Below the pieces are notes generated by a model, which was not told where the DNA came from, did no database searches, and saw nothing but the letters and a program-made list of their open reading frames with translations. A stretch of DNA of 64,000 bases. It comes from Phytoseiulus persimilis (taxonomy: Eukaryota; Arthropoda; Arachnida; Mesostigmata; Phytoseiidae). A program made the translations under genes and the position numbers. Shown piece after piece: positions 22,501 to 34,850 of the stretch. Each line of letters opens with the position of its first letter. Position 1 is the stretch's first letter. The stretch lies in NCBI GenBank assembly GCA_037576195.1, contig CM075102.1:43768745-43832744 (forward strand), given 5' to 3'.

Positions 22501-25500
22501 GACGACTATCGAGCGTAGGTTCGCGGGATGGCGGCCCGCTGTCGGGTGCTTCACTCGTCCCTTGAGTGTATGCCATCATATTTAGCGAAATTGTTTCAGC
22601 GCTGAGTACCATTGGACCATCGCCCGCCAGCCGTCGGCGATGGCGAGCCGTCCGCAAGCGTCGCGGAAACCGTAACGTGCGAACGAATGGAATCATTGTC
22701 GTATATTTCTGATGATGCCTCTTAGAAGAATGGTTTTCCTTCGTTCAGGTGCGGCCATCGGTATTCCAATTCTCACAGCCGGCGACCCACAAATCAAACG
22801 GAGATTCATTCATATACGAGCCGTAAGATTTCTCCTCGTAGCCCGACAGATACGAAGTCTCACAGGCTCCCAAGCGGATTCGGCGGAGAAGAAGCGTGAA
22901 CAAGCGTTCCGCCCGAATCGAATGCGACGGACGACCGTCTTCGCGGTTTCGGCTCCGTTTCGCAATTTTTCGTGAATGCGGCTCGGTGTTGGAGCACGAC
23001 CCCCTATGAGCCTTCGGGTATTCAGAACTACGGACGGGCTGTTCGGCTCTGAAGTTTCCTCCGAATGAACGACGAAGCTTGAGGTTTACCCGATCCGGCT
23101 TCGGCCGTGATCGAGAAGCGCACAATAACAAATATGGCGGGCGATTTTTTCCGTTCTTTTCGCGGTCAAGCGAATTTCTTTCAAGTGCGGTTTGTCGCAC
23201 AACGCAAAACCGACAATCATATCCAGCAGCGGATCACATGTTCGAATCGCGTGTGCCTCGTTTTTTTTTTCTGTTAGTGTTTGTTGGATGCGCAATGACG
23301 ACGAGGAATCGTAGCTGTTGTCGTTATGGAACACATCGCGACTGCCCGGCAGGCCGGCTAGAGGATGGATTGAACCCCGGACGCACCGACGGGATGCATC
23401 CACGTGACGGGTCAACGCTCTGTGTTGTCTTGTGTAGGAAGCCCGCACGGGGGCGAACTGGGACTGGGTGATTCTGCAACAGTGCCGCTGGTTTCTGCCC
23501 TAGTCAACGTCCTCGAAGTGTTGGGGACGGCGCGTGCGCTCGCATGCTCCGGAGCCCTAAGAAAGATGGCGTCAGCCGCTTATCGATGTATCGCTGATAG
23601 CGAGGCGTCCCGGAGGGCGGGTACCGCACTGTCGGAACGTCGTGGTGATGCGAAAGAAACGGAATCCTCGTCTATCCACCGGGCATGGTCATAATGACAC
23701 ATTTCGCAAAGTCATTGTAGCTTCCCTCTGGGGAGACGGGGCTGGAGACGATGAGGAACATAATCAAGGCTGCGCTCAGTCATAAATTTTCGTTGCGGTC
23801 GTATCGTTCGTATGCACGGGCCGGTGGCTGTGCAGGAGCTCGGGGATCCTTGTTCTTGGAGAATGACGTTCCCAGCCAAGTCGGACCGGAACGATCCAGT
23901 TGTTGATCCCGCCGTTTCCAAACAATTCCGACCCGAGCCCAGCGAGGGTAGCCGTTCCATCAACGACGTGGAGAGGGTGCAGCTGATTCGAAAGCAGCAA
24001 GATTTCAAAAACAGATGAGCTTGTCGACCGCGAATCTCACGCTCGACAAACGAGATTAGCTTGCGAAACGTGTTTGCCGCGATGGCTTTTTCGGGTCGAC
24101 TTGTCCCGCGATGCATCGAGCCTGCGGCCACCGAGTGGGTTTCGAGCGAGCGAGCTGCGGGAACCGCCCTCTACGTGGCCGTTGCCTCAAAATATGGAGA
24201 GTCTTTGTTGTATAGACTGCTGTGTATATTTACCATGCGCACTGCGCTGCGAGCGAGCGAGTTGCCTGACATTGCCCTTATTATGAGTACGGTGAGGTGA
24301 GGTTATTTATAGCGGCCCTAGCAAGCTGACTGGCCAGTCGGCTAGCTGTGCGGTCACACGCGGCATTAATGACCTCTACAGATCTTTAGCTGGATTTACT
24401 CATCGAACGGTCGTGCAGCGGCACGCGGATTCTTCGTGCACTCCCGCCGGCATCGATCCTCTCGGCGCTTCCACTCTGCTCGGGTCCATCCGAAGCCCCG
24501 GAGAAATCCTGCGCCTTGGCACTCTGGGACCTGGTGATAGTCCAAGAGCGTGATTGCACGGAAATGTCTTCGACTAGGCCCGAAAAACGATTCATTCTCC
24601 ATATCGTTAGATCCGGGTGCTTTGAAGGCGTCAGCAGGTTGAGTGCGTCGGGAAGGCTCCGATCATCTTCCTTGGAAAAGCGAGTGCGCGCTCCTCAACT
24701 GAGTCGGCGATGGACATTCGGATGAAGTCATCGGAGTCGTTTATGTTGCTCAGCTGCTAGGGAAAGTCTCCGGGAACTATCGTCCCGCGGAATGAAAGCT
24801 CCCGAGTGCTATAAATGACTGTCAGACAGTCAGTCGCTCATTTGGTTGCGAGGGGAGCGATGACAAAATTCATGATAAGATTATATCAGGACAAATTAAG
24901 CGTTCGAACACACCGCCGCACACTCTTGCTGCAGGAAATGGGCCTGCTGTCTGGTGAGGTGATTAGCTGAATTGATATCAATCTGACACCGCGACTGCGG
25001 CTGCCGCCATGGCTTCCATGGGCGCGAGTGGTTTTCACTGAAGTCCGTTTGAAGAAGATGAATTCCGCTCCTCGCGCGAGGTTGTCGTCGTCATCATCGT
25101 CGTCGCCTCCTTGGCCACCGCCATTATTCCAATGGTAATATCTTTCGGGCATCGCTGGAAGTGCATCGGATCGAGTCGAGACAGCCGGAGTCCAAAGGAA
25201 ATAGAAGCGCCGACACAAACAGAGAGCCAGAAAGATCCGACAGCTAGAAAACGATGGCCGGGATCGATGCGGACGGATGTGGCAATTAGTAATTACATTA
25301 TGTTTCTGCGGGGCCAACATCAACGTGGAACAACGTCTTGCTAGACGGGCAGGGCAACTCTCCCAGGTGTGGGCACACGTAATCAAAGCTGTTAGTTTAA
25401 CCGAGTTCCCCGCGGCCTGACCGGGGCTTCCACAGGTTTCTGGGCACTAAATCTGATCCTATCTCGATCGGCGGCATTACTACAGCCGAAGACAAATGTC

Positions 25501-25777
25501 CGCTCGGAGAGGATACCGCGACTCCTTTCAGACGGGTCGTGGAAGAACTCGTCGATTCCAAAGAAGACAAGTTGGGGCATCATGTGATGAGATTTATCGT
25601 GTGTGTCTCTATCAAAGATTGATCCAGAAGAGTGCGAGAGAGAGAGAGATTTATCCGAGATAAGGTGGAAACGGATCCGGAGATCAATTAGAGTAGAATT
25701 TGATTCAGCTCGCCTTTGCTCTTCGGTATACCGAAATGAGAGTTATCCGAAGGAAAATTGCAGAAGCAAGTTTTCAG
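19517..25777. other. Upstream of Brachyury; no gene recognised
   Basis: This should contain the Brachyury promoter and 5' exon, but no TATA box or initiator stood out. A minus-strand frame ending at 20710 has an acidic C-terminal-like end but no recognised family. There is a C tract at 20039-20059, one undetermined base at 20351, an ACGT tract at 22455-22479 and a GTC/ATC trinucleotide tract at 25083-25107. Confidence 0.45.
22455..22479. repeat. ACGT tetranucleotide microsatellite
   Basis: Imperfect tandem ACGT of about 25 bp, interrupted once by CT. Confidence 0.75.
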
Positions 25778-26322
25778 ATGTTTCGTTCGAATTCTTCGAA
25801 CTTCGTCCGGGTTGTTGCCGTTCCTGTTGTTGTTGTCGTCGCTGCTGCTGCCGTTGATGTTGAGCACTCCGCCGGCGTTTCGAATGGCGGCAGAAGCGGC
25901 AATGGCTGTTTCTGATTCTCTTCGTGACGTAAGCCTGCGATCATTGTGTTGGCGGTGGAGCGATTTTCAAAATTCTACTTACGGAACGCTGACTGACTGA
26001 ATGGTTCGCTCACTTGCTCTGTGTCCATCAGCATCGGATGCCTGGCTCTGCCGACGGACTGGATGGCTTCGGTCGCGGCGGCGGCAGCGATCCGAAGTTT
26101 TTCTGTAGTTGTTTTTCTCTTCCCCCGCGGGAAAAGTTCTACGCGCCGGTGTCAAAAGACTACAGTGATTCGTTCACTGCAGTTTTGAAGGAAGCCGAAG
26201 TGTTTTCCTACGGACACTCGAGCACTGCCCGAACGGTTGCCGATCACGCAGGCGAACGCACAGGCGGAGGATCGCGCGATGAAAGAACTAAACCGAAAAG
26301 AAAGGAAAGACCGAGCGAGTGA
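25778..26322 (+). CDS. Candidate spliced gene segment, unassigned
   Basis: The segments 25778-25928 and 26032-26322 are separated by a 103 bp intron that looks authentic. It has donor GTGAC|gtaagc, a branch-like CTGAC and acceptor ctctgtgtccatcag, and it has the same size class as the Brachyury short introns. One frame is open through both segments. The first part has a Leu-rich stretch from CTG/TTG repeats followed by MAAEAAMAVSDSLRD. The second ends in a basic tail at TGA 26320-26322. It may instead be a non-coding 5' exon. No domain is recognised. Confidence 0.27.
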
Positions 26323-29300
26323 CCAAGTGAGAGAAGACGGCGCGGACCGAGGCAAACAAGCTCGAGTTTCAGTTTTCACTCGAAACCGAATACTGTTGCG
26401 AAAGTGAACCTACGGTCGAGGGGAGGATTCGTTTCGTCGTTCAGAGACATACGAAAACTCGGATCTAAGTCCGTCTAAAGCCGTTTCTCGAAACCCTCCC
26501 CCTTGGATCACCGTCGTGCTCACCAAGGGCTTCCTAGGAACGCTAACATTTTCAACCGAATGAATGAGCATGATCTTTGGACATAACGAAAAACGCGATG
26601 CTCCTCCTTCCGCTTTTTGTGTCTGCATCCTTGTGGAAATAAATGACGGGGGGAAACGCGCGGACGGATCCGGAAAAGAATTCATCCCATCGATAGTAGT
26701 TGGAGTCGAAAGCAGCATGCGCTACTTCGACTCCCCCAGACGAGTTTCGCCGTGGCCGACCGGGCCGTCGCTCTTCGGCTGAGTCGCGTTGTCCGCGAGC
26801 CGATCCCATAGCGGGGTGGCTATATTTTAAATTGTCTTTTCCTGTTTCTGGGCGGTACTCTTCTCTTTTCGTCTTTTCCATATTCTCACTTACCCATTCC
26901 CTCTGTTTTGCTTTTTCTCAACATTGTCGGTCGTCTCATTGTTCGCACGGTTTTCGCGCTCGCCTGCTGACTCGCTGGTCAGGCAGCTTCGGCATCCACT
27001 GCTGAAGTCCAATGATTCCTCTTCAGTCGTGCGAAGATACGGCCGACCAGTCGGAGATAGCGCGACAGCATCACTTGAAGTTTTGCTATTTTTTACCCTT
27101 CTCTCAATGACTCCGAATCAACTAGCCAACACATCGTCGTCGTCGACAACAACAAAAGCCGCACGGGCGCACTCGATCAGGAACAACACCGGACAACGAG
27201 TCCCGATGGGGTCCCCGCCCAGAAAGACGATGAGGCCATGCATCCATCCATACTCTCTTCACTTCCCCCGAGCTCAGTCACCTCACGGGTGACTGCCGCG
27301 TCATCGAAGTACGCAAGCCACCCACGCCGTGATGAAATCGTCAATCATACGATGTCAGGATCGATGAGATCTCTTTCAAAACATTCCCATGGGTGGGCAA
27401 AGCATGTTCCATGCACTCCTCTCTCGCGAGCACAAACAAGTTCCCAAGTCGGCGCTCCATACATCATCGTCAGCAGCAGAGACAGTCACTGTTCCCGAAA
27501 TCCCAAGCCGGGGACAGGGATTTGATTCACCTCCAGTTCGGTCAGAACGAGAACACAGATCTCCGAGCGAGTCCCCGCCGGAGTTCAGAGCGAAGGGACG
27601 CAGAGCGTGGCATAGCATCAATTTTCATAAAAGCTGTCAGCTTGCACGGCTACATATGATTCCGCGGTAACTCGGTGCGTTGCCCTAATGAACAATCTGA
27701 ATGGATTGTGCGAGGAGTCGGGGAAAATGGCATAATAAGCACGGCGCCGTTATCTCCTGCCTTACGCAGTTTGGAAGGAACCAAATCAGCGGAGGGGAAC
27801 GCGTGCATCAACTAAAAGCTCGCTTTTCTCAGAAACCGAGCTAACCGTCCCGTGGGCGTTCGGACAAGTGACTCGAGACGACGCGGATCCGATCCGCTTC
27901 AGTTTATTTCGTCGAGTCGCATGAAATCAATGTTCTATCCTGAATTCGTCCAGAGCCGCCAGACTCACACCACAAATCGTCGTCGCCCGACGCGGAAATT
28001 CAAGCGCTCACAGAAGAAAAGCTGTTGGGGCGTCTTCTTCGTCAAAACAACGCTCGCATAGCTATAGTCCCCGTTGCCGTTGCTACTGATATTGTTGAAG
28101 TCTACGTCGCCGTCGTTACAAGGCTCGTTTTTCTCTAAGTGTTACGCTGGGTGGAAGGATTCCTCTGCTCTAGAAACACCCGCTGAAATTGGGGTGTCTC
28201 GCCACGCATAAAGCGCTGGCTCGTCACTCCTACGCTTTGTAGCTGGGCGAGCGAATTTCGGAGAAGTTTTCGGTTTCGGCGCCCGCATCGACCGGCACTG
28301 ATCTATTCTTCCATCGAGTTCCCAGTTTTGCAGGGAACTCGATCCATGGCGCTCGCTCGTTTGCTCAGCTCGCCGGCATGCCAACCCGCTGGCTAGCTGT
28401 CCATCGATCCATCCATTCAGAGAGGCAACCCTCCATCCATCCATCCAGAGAGCCAACCGTCAGTGCACCCCGGCTTCCGTTAATCTAGCAATCTCACTCC
28501 TAAACATCCGTTGCCACGGGTCGAGGGAACGGGAAGCTTGGAAGGTTCGAACTCTGCAGTCCACGACGAGCAACAAAAACGACGGCGACGACCACTGATG
28601 ATAGAATTGAACTCAGCCAGTCGAGCTGCGGCGGGCGAGAAACAGCTCAAGTCGAGAAGACAAGGGTCCACATTAATGCCGCACGAGAAGCCTCGTCTGC
28701 CTGCTGATGCCAACCAAGCAGCCACTACATATGATTACGCTACAGTGAGCGTCCGGGTCAAACGGGGCCGTTGAGAGAAGACAGCCACAACCGTTAGATT
28801 CTGAATCAACAAAAGAAACAAAACAAGGACAGGCGGACATCTCCTCTTCAGCTGCAAAAACGAAAGAAACAGCGGTGACGCAGCCCCTCATCGCAAGAAA
28901 TAGCCCATTTCAGTGTCTGGATTCTATTTCGGTTACTTTGCGAAAAAACCGATCGAGGGAAACGACCGAGGGCTACTCGGATACGGCTGGAGCGATTTGA
29001 ATGGACGGGGGCCGGCTGCTGATGTAGAAGACGACGGCGACCAACCAAATGAAGTCAAACGCTGGGAAATAACAATGACCCGAGTTCTGTCTTACCAGCA
29101 TCACCAGCTGTCTAATTAGACGCTCTCAATCCGATCCACGCGGCTATGTGTTTCTTCTACTCCACCGTTCTGTTTCAACAGCCCCAAGCCGGTGTGAGCC
29201 GCGGTTTCAACTTGCGCCAGAGCCCTCACTACAACCGAGACCACAGTTTGCAACTCCTCCCTGAAGTTCCCAACATCCGATCTCTCGTTGTGGATATGAC

Positions 29301-32300
29301 AAGAATTTCCCGCTCTGATTCCGCATCGAGGGGGAATGGGTCAGCAGAACTCCTACAGCCAGGGAGTTCCGGAGAGATTCAGCTCATCAAGGCTCGCCCG
29401 TTGAATGAGCCACGAATGAGAGAAAAACTCGGTCGAGGCCCTATCAAAGACGCGTTCGTGACAGTTGAGGATGGAGCCCTAACAACGGGCTTGAGCAGCT
29501 TGTCACCGAGTCGGACAGTATCCGAATGTCGAAAACGAAATCGTGACCTACGAGAGACGGACGGATCGGATGCTCGAGCTGGCGCACAATGTGTTTCGTG
29601 CTCTGTTACCGGGGCCGCGAGGCGAACCCACAACGGAAATGACAGCGAAGAACGAAGGTGGAAAGAATCCAAGACGCGGCTGAAATGAATCCGCCCGCGA
29701 AACAATGTCTGAAGCGGAAGCCTACGAGCGAACCTGAGGAGCTCGTGTACTTCAAAAACGTTGGAATCCGAATCTCGACCCAGGGCTCGGATTTCGGAGA
29801 CGAAGCCAGACCCGCAAGACGGCGCTGTGAAGGACTACTTCAAAGCTCCGAGCCTTCGGTGCAGCTTCTACGACGCGGGCTACAAGACGTTTCTATAGAA
29901 GACATGGTAACGACGATGAATGAAGGATTAATGAACGAGGACACGCGTGCGGCACGTCTGAGAGCTCCGATACCCCGAGAAAGTCCAAGTGGATAACCTC
30001 TGGGAAGTTTCTGTTTCGATTCATTCTCATCGGATCATGATGGCAATAAGTTTCGCTCCACTGAGCTGGCTCCATCAACGGACCACGGCCAGGGACGAGC
30101 GAGATGACGAGGCGTTTTCCACTTGGGTCTCGTGAAGCTCGCTCCTGCAGGTGCTCTTGGAAGAGAATGGCTGTAGGAAAACCAGCGATTTCGATCTTCC
30201 AGATTTTTCCAATCATCCACCGTGGATAAACCCCGATGGATCGAAATTATCCGCCTGCTTCAGCTATCAATGTTGCAACAGCTTGGTCGGCAACAACCTG
30301 GTTTCCTTTGACCAAACTTCTTGAGCTGTGCAAGCCGGGCTTCTCTCCGTCTAATGAGCCCAAGCTAGCTTAGGTGTCGCCAACGCAATAAACTGATAAG
30401 TTTCTCGCAGGAGGAGGTCTGAAAACGACAGCGACGTTGTCGACGGCCTAAGAGAAGCAGGATCCGGTGTTTGCACGGGGGATCCCGCGCTGCCCTCACT
30501 AGATAGAGGGACAGCCTCGGTATCTCAGCAAGCTGAGGAGACAGGTCACAGATTCCTCTATGTCGCTGGAGCACTAAGCCGCTCGCTTGTCTGTAGATGC
30601 GTAAGATAGAATGAATCCAGCTGGGTTCGCCTCCCCCTCGCAACAAAATAAAAGACAGGATCATTCGGAGAACATGATCTGCGACAAACTTGGAGCGCAT
30701 CCAGCGATAAGAGGCATCCGCCTGTTCCGGAAAGGTCGATCTAGCGAGGAATCGATCAACCCGAGTCAACTCCTCGTCGCAGAAACCATCGATCACACAC
30801 GTTGTCGGAGCCTTTGTTCTGAGCATTCGCTCGCACGGTTCGCACCGTTTGCTGTTTGCATCCGTCCCGACAAGAAGGATTCTTGGTCCATCGAGCCCTA
30901 GCCCTGACCGATCCAGTTCTAGGACCGTGACCGAGCCCGACGGGGACGATTGTCACCCCCCGCAGGCGTTGACACAACGTGCGACCAATCCAATACAAGA
31001 CTTCGTTCCGCTCGTCCCAGGTTCGAGGCTCTCAGAGCTACTGCGAAGAGGATGAAGAAGTCAGACAGACGCGTGTATGCATCGCATGCTCAGAGGGTAT
31101 CGTCCCCGGCTGGACATCCACGCTATCGGCTGAAACGTGTCGACGTCCTACGAAGGCTTTCTGTACACAGAAAAGCTCCAAACAGCCAGAGTTCATCTAG
31201 CACACTGAGACCGATCGAGCTCCATTGCCGAATAGCGTGCGAGGCAGACGTACATATTGAAGCTCCTTGCCGCTAGTGCCCAAGTTGGCTGGCAGTTGGG
31301 AAGAGGCGAGCTGCATGCACGCACCCACCCTTCGGGCTCGCTCGTCACTCTGTGCGAAAAGTAGAGTTCATAGCCGGCCGTAATCCCGTTCGCTCAGTGG
31401 TAGTTAGGTCCTTAACGGCTCGCGTAGAATTTTCCTCCTTGACTCAGCTGTCACTTGTCGAATCTTTTTTCAAGGACGTGCCGCGCGGGAATATTTTCTC
31501 TGCCTGCAGCTCGACTGAACGATTCTGCCATTCGATTTGAACAATGAGCGACGTAATCGTTCAGAAATTGGCGCCCGATAGCGGAAGAACCGCTGTTGTT
31601 GCGGGGACTAGTGATCAGAAAATCGCAAATTATGAGGCACCATTAACGACCCACCATAACGAATGTTCTGGGTAAAACCTCCCTGAGCAGCTCCCGGAAT
31701 CGAGTCCCGGACTGTGGGTGGAGACCACGGCTGAAGTTTTACGTTTACGAGTAATCCATCATGGGAACGATCTTCCAAAGACCACGGATCGCGTCAGCTG
31801 TGGCTTGGAGTCTTCTCAGGTTCGACGTTCTAACATTTTGCACAAACGTCGCTCTGGTGAAATGAATGAGGGGTTCCGCAAACGGCCGACGCCGGGGGCG
31901 GGCCAGCGCGGGAAAGAGCCACGCCGTGGCGTCATTGTGGGTTGCCGCCTCGAGCAACAAGACCTTTCCCACAACTCTTCACGAGAGAATGAAGCCTCAT
32001 TTTGTAGTGAACCCCACATTCGTTTCCACACTATTATTGCCTTTCTGTGCTCCCGGCTGCGACTTTCCCGATCGTTTCGCATGCGGGAGGGAGGGAATCG
32101 ATGACAGTGAGGTATGTTGTCGTGAGATCGTTGTGCGCCCTTGAGCTCGACGTCTATGACGATTCCCTCCGGCTGGCCCACCAATGAGCTCCATAGAAGT
32201 TTCGGGGGAGACGTAGAGAAGAGTATCACGCAGCAACCTTTCCGACAGCACGGAGTCCCTCGAGAAAGCTCACGTCGAACCGAGATAAACGCCGCTCAAA

Positions 32301-33586
32301 AAGTTTGAATTTTGGAAGTTTCCTTTCTCCCTCGTCTTCGTTGCGGGCCTCATCGAATCTCCCGGGTGGATCCATAATTTCTGCGAGAGAGATTCTCGAA
32401 TGAATAGGAAGATATTCCCTGTTCCCGGAGTCACATCAGCCTCGGCAGGGACTTCACGCGCTCGGGGACTCCCACTCCTCTCCCGATGTCGACAAGAGTC
32501 TCATAACCTTCGCGTCAAGACTCAGTGGTCTGTTGGCTGAAGTTCGTCGATGTTCACAACGTGAGCTCCATACGAAGCTCACAGGATTTATGGCGGATGG
32601 AAATCGAGCTGAAATTACTTAGATCCTTGGACTGGTCGCGGCCCAGAATGCAATCGTTCCACCCCCTCGAGGAGTGAACGAAGTTCTTTGCCATGCGACA
32701 TTGAGGAGCAATACGGTTGCCCAAAGCTCATTAACAGGTCTTTCCGAGCTCCAAGAAAAGACTCTAGTTTCAGTTTCCAACGACTCGCCGAACTTCCCGA
32801 GAGGCTGTGAAAGTCGGCGGTTCCTTGTGTGCTCAAAACGTAATCCTGGGAAACGTGTCTCGGATACGGGGATGAAGAGGGGGAAATTGGAACCGGTCTG
32901 ATGCGGTTGCTTCCGAGAGCTCGTTCGTGCAAACGTCTTGCGACTCTCGAGATGGGTACGTGACCACGCCAATATCAGTCCGGAATAGCGATGAAAACGA
33001 TGTTGAATACCCTCTTTGCGCGAAAAATCACAATTCTAGGCTCAGAGAGCGATCGGTTGGGCAAAAAGCGAGTGTGCGTCGAGGCGGGTTTTCCTGGAAT
33101 TTCATTAAAAGTGAGCTTCCGTTCTTTGTTTTGGCTTCTTTTCGGAGCGAACAAGCAGAACGGAATCAGCCAAATGGTTTCTCAGCGAAGCATTCAGGCT
33201 CCCGCATTGCGGCGCTCGCTGTCGCTCCTCTTGATCCCATTTGGAGCCGACTCTGGAAAGAACGCCGCGTCAAGAACGCACGACCCCACCCCCATGCCCC
33301 TACCTCCCCTCCCATCCTCGGCAGCAGCCACCCCCGCAAATCCCGAACACTGACGTACAGACTCTTAAACACTCCAAAGAAACTCATTCTCATGAACGCA
33401 GTCGTCTCACGTCTCATACTCCTGACGCGAACACATCTACGTAGTTGCGTTATCTACAACCAGATGCGCTCGTAGGAGATAGTACTGGGACTCCGTCTCG
33501 GTTTCATTTGCCTGCGGAACGCGGGTTCGCGAACATATTCCGAAATCACGTGGGGAAACTGACATTGGGAATACACATTGAGATGA
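26323..33586. other. No gene recognised
   Basis: Plus-strand frames at 29.15-30.0 kb are long and rich in Glu and Arg. All three frames share this because the DNA is purine-rich, so it is not evidence of coding. Plus strand 32991-33110 is an ATG frame ending in a gtgagc donor with no partner exon. Confidence 0.45.
28399..28460. repeat. Two-copy imperfect tandem repeat with TCCA core
   Basis: Two copies of about 30 bp (CCATCC...CAGAGAG.CAACC) separated by a CCAT microsatellite. Confidence 0.65.
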
Positions 33587-33607
33587 TGTTTCTCTTTTCA
33601 GGTAAGC
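33587..33607 (+). promoter_or_regulatory. AG|GTAAG motif, possible recursive splice site
   Basis: A pyrimidine-rich tract ending in ttttcag (AG at 33600-33601) is followed directly by gtaagc at 33602. This acceptor-plus-donor arrangement is the zero-length exon used in stepwise removal of long introns in insects. It would be meaningful only if a plus-strand intron spans it, for example one from an upstream 5' exon to 53198. It could also be an ordinary donor or chance. Confidence 0.3.
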
Positions 33608-34299
33608 TCTCATCTCGATCCACCTCTTTCGCTGCCCCACCGAAGTTCGGAACCGTTCTACCAGATCACGGTAAAATGCTCTTCCCCGAACATGACTGCA
33701 TAACGATTTGCTGTGACCTTCAGAATCGATCGCGAACGTTCATTCAATCAAGTTCAAGTCAAACGCCTTCCTCTGCCCTGATCGGAGGGATTTCCGCGAT
33801 CCCGCTAAAAGACCATCAGCGATGAATGATTGATCGCACTGACCACGCAACCTTCTCGGTTTACGTGACCTGTCAGGGAAAGACTCAATCAGTTGTAACT
33901 TCCCGCGAGTTGGTTATTTCTGACGACATCGAGCTACGACTCACCGTGGTATTGTCAGCCGTGGATTCGGACGAGTCGAAAAGAAACGCCTCCGCCTCAA
34001 TCACGGGCTTTAAAGCTGACTGGCTGGACGGCAGGCGGTCCAGACCAGACTGCTGGACCAAGTGTCCGCGAGTTTGTCCACTTCGGAGCAGCGGAAAAAC
34101 GAACGAAAAGGCGATACGTGACAAGGGGAATTAAGAAAAGAAAAATCTCTTCTCCGCGATTGAGGAGAAAATCGCCGCGACCACTTCGATGGCTATCTGG
34201 CGGCGATGGGGTTGTAAATATAGCCAAGTGCAACAACCCACGTTCTAATGGATGAGCGTACGCTGCTACCTGCCTGCCCTTCTCTTCTTCTCCTCTTCA

Positions 34300-34850
34300 C
34301 TACCTCTTTTCATCTTCCTCATTTTCCTGAACAACTTCCTCGTGCGTCGGAGCCCGGGAGTCAAGCGATGGCGGATCAAATAGATCGTGGACGAACGCTT
34401 GCTGCAACCTCATGTGAACTTTCCGGCCCTCGTAGCTGCGGTAGCTAACTAAGTTGTGATTTTCTACCGTGTGAAAAATGTCCTGATAAGATTGCCCGGG
34501 GTTCCCGTCCAGGGTTCCGACATGAATACTGTGACGTGTTATTTTTCTGACCGAGTCTGGGATGTCGGGAACAGAATACGCCACCAGGCACTCTCGAAAA
34601 GCTTTGAGCTGCTCTTCAGCGTGGAAGCATCTGGGTAAATAGAAGCGATGGGCGTGAGAGAGAACAACTGATGACGAAGCGCATCAGTCTGTCGACAGAA
34701 GCGTCGAAGACGGTCAATCAGGACGGAGACCTTCCTTTCTCTGCGCTTCTCCCATAACATCCGACGATGCATTTCACAATTTCTGGCTGTTCGGCCGACG
34801 CAGGCAAGCGACAAGCATTCACGATCACCGCGAAAAATGATTCCGCGACT
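34300..34850 (-). CDS. Candidate unassigned gene, last two exons
   Basis: The last exon, 34630-34300, follows a good acceptor (cgcttctatttacccag) and stays open for 109 codons to TAG. It has an acidic C-terminus (HEEVVQENEEDEK). It includes HAEEQLKAFRECLVAY and VRKITRHSIHVGTLDG. Its codons favour G and avoid T at the first position, as real coding sequence does. A preceding exon ending at 34731 (GGAAG|gtctcc) would join in matching phase 2 across a 100 bp intron and is open back to about 34850 (AEQPEIVKCIVGCYGRSAEK). I recognise no family. The donor is not strong and the 5' part is unknown. Confidence 0.42.

Noticed and set aside
23180..23270. tRNA-like sequence with GTTCGAATC near 23240 followed by a T run
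   Set aside because: No 7 bp acceptor stem pairs with the 3' side, and the T-stem has a mismatch.
29146..29996. Overlapping Glu/Arg-rich plus-strand frames
   Set aside because: The DNA is purine-rich, so all three frames give charged residues. No domain, and only weak splice motifs.
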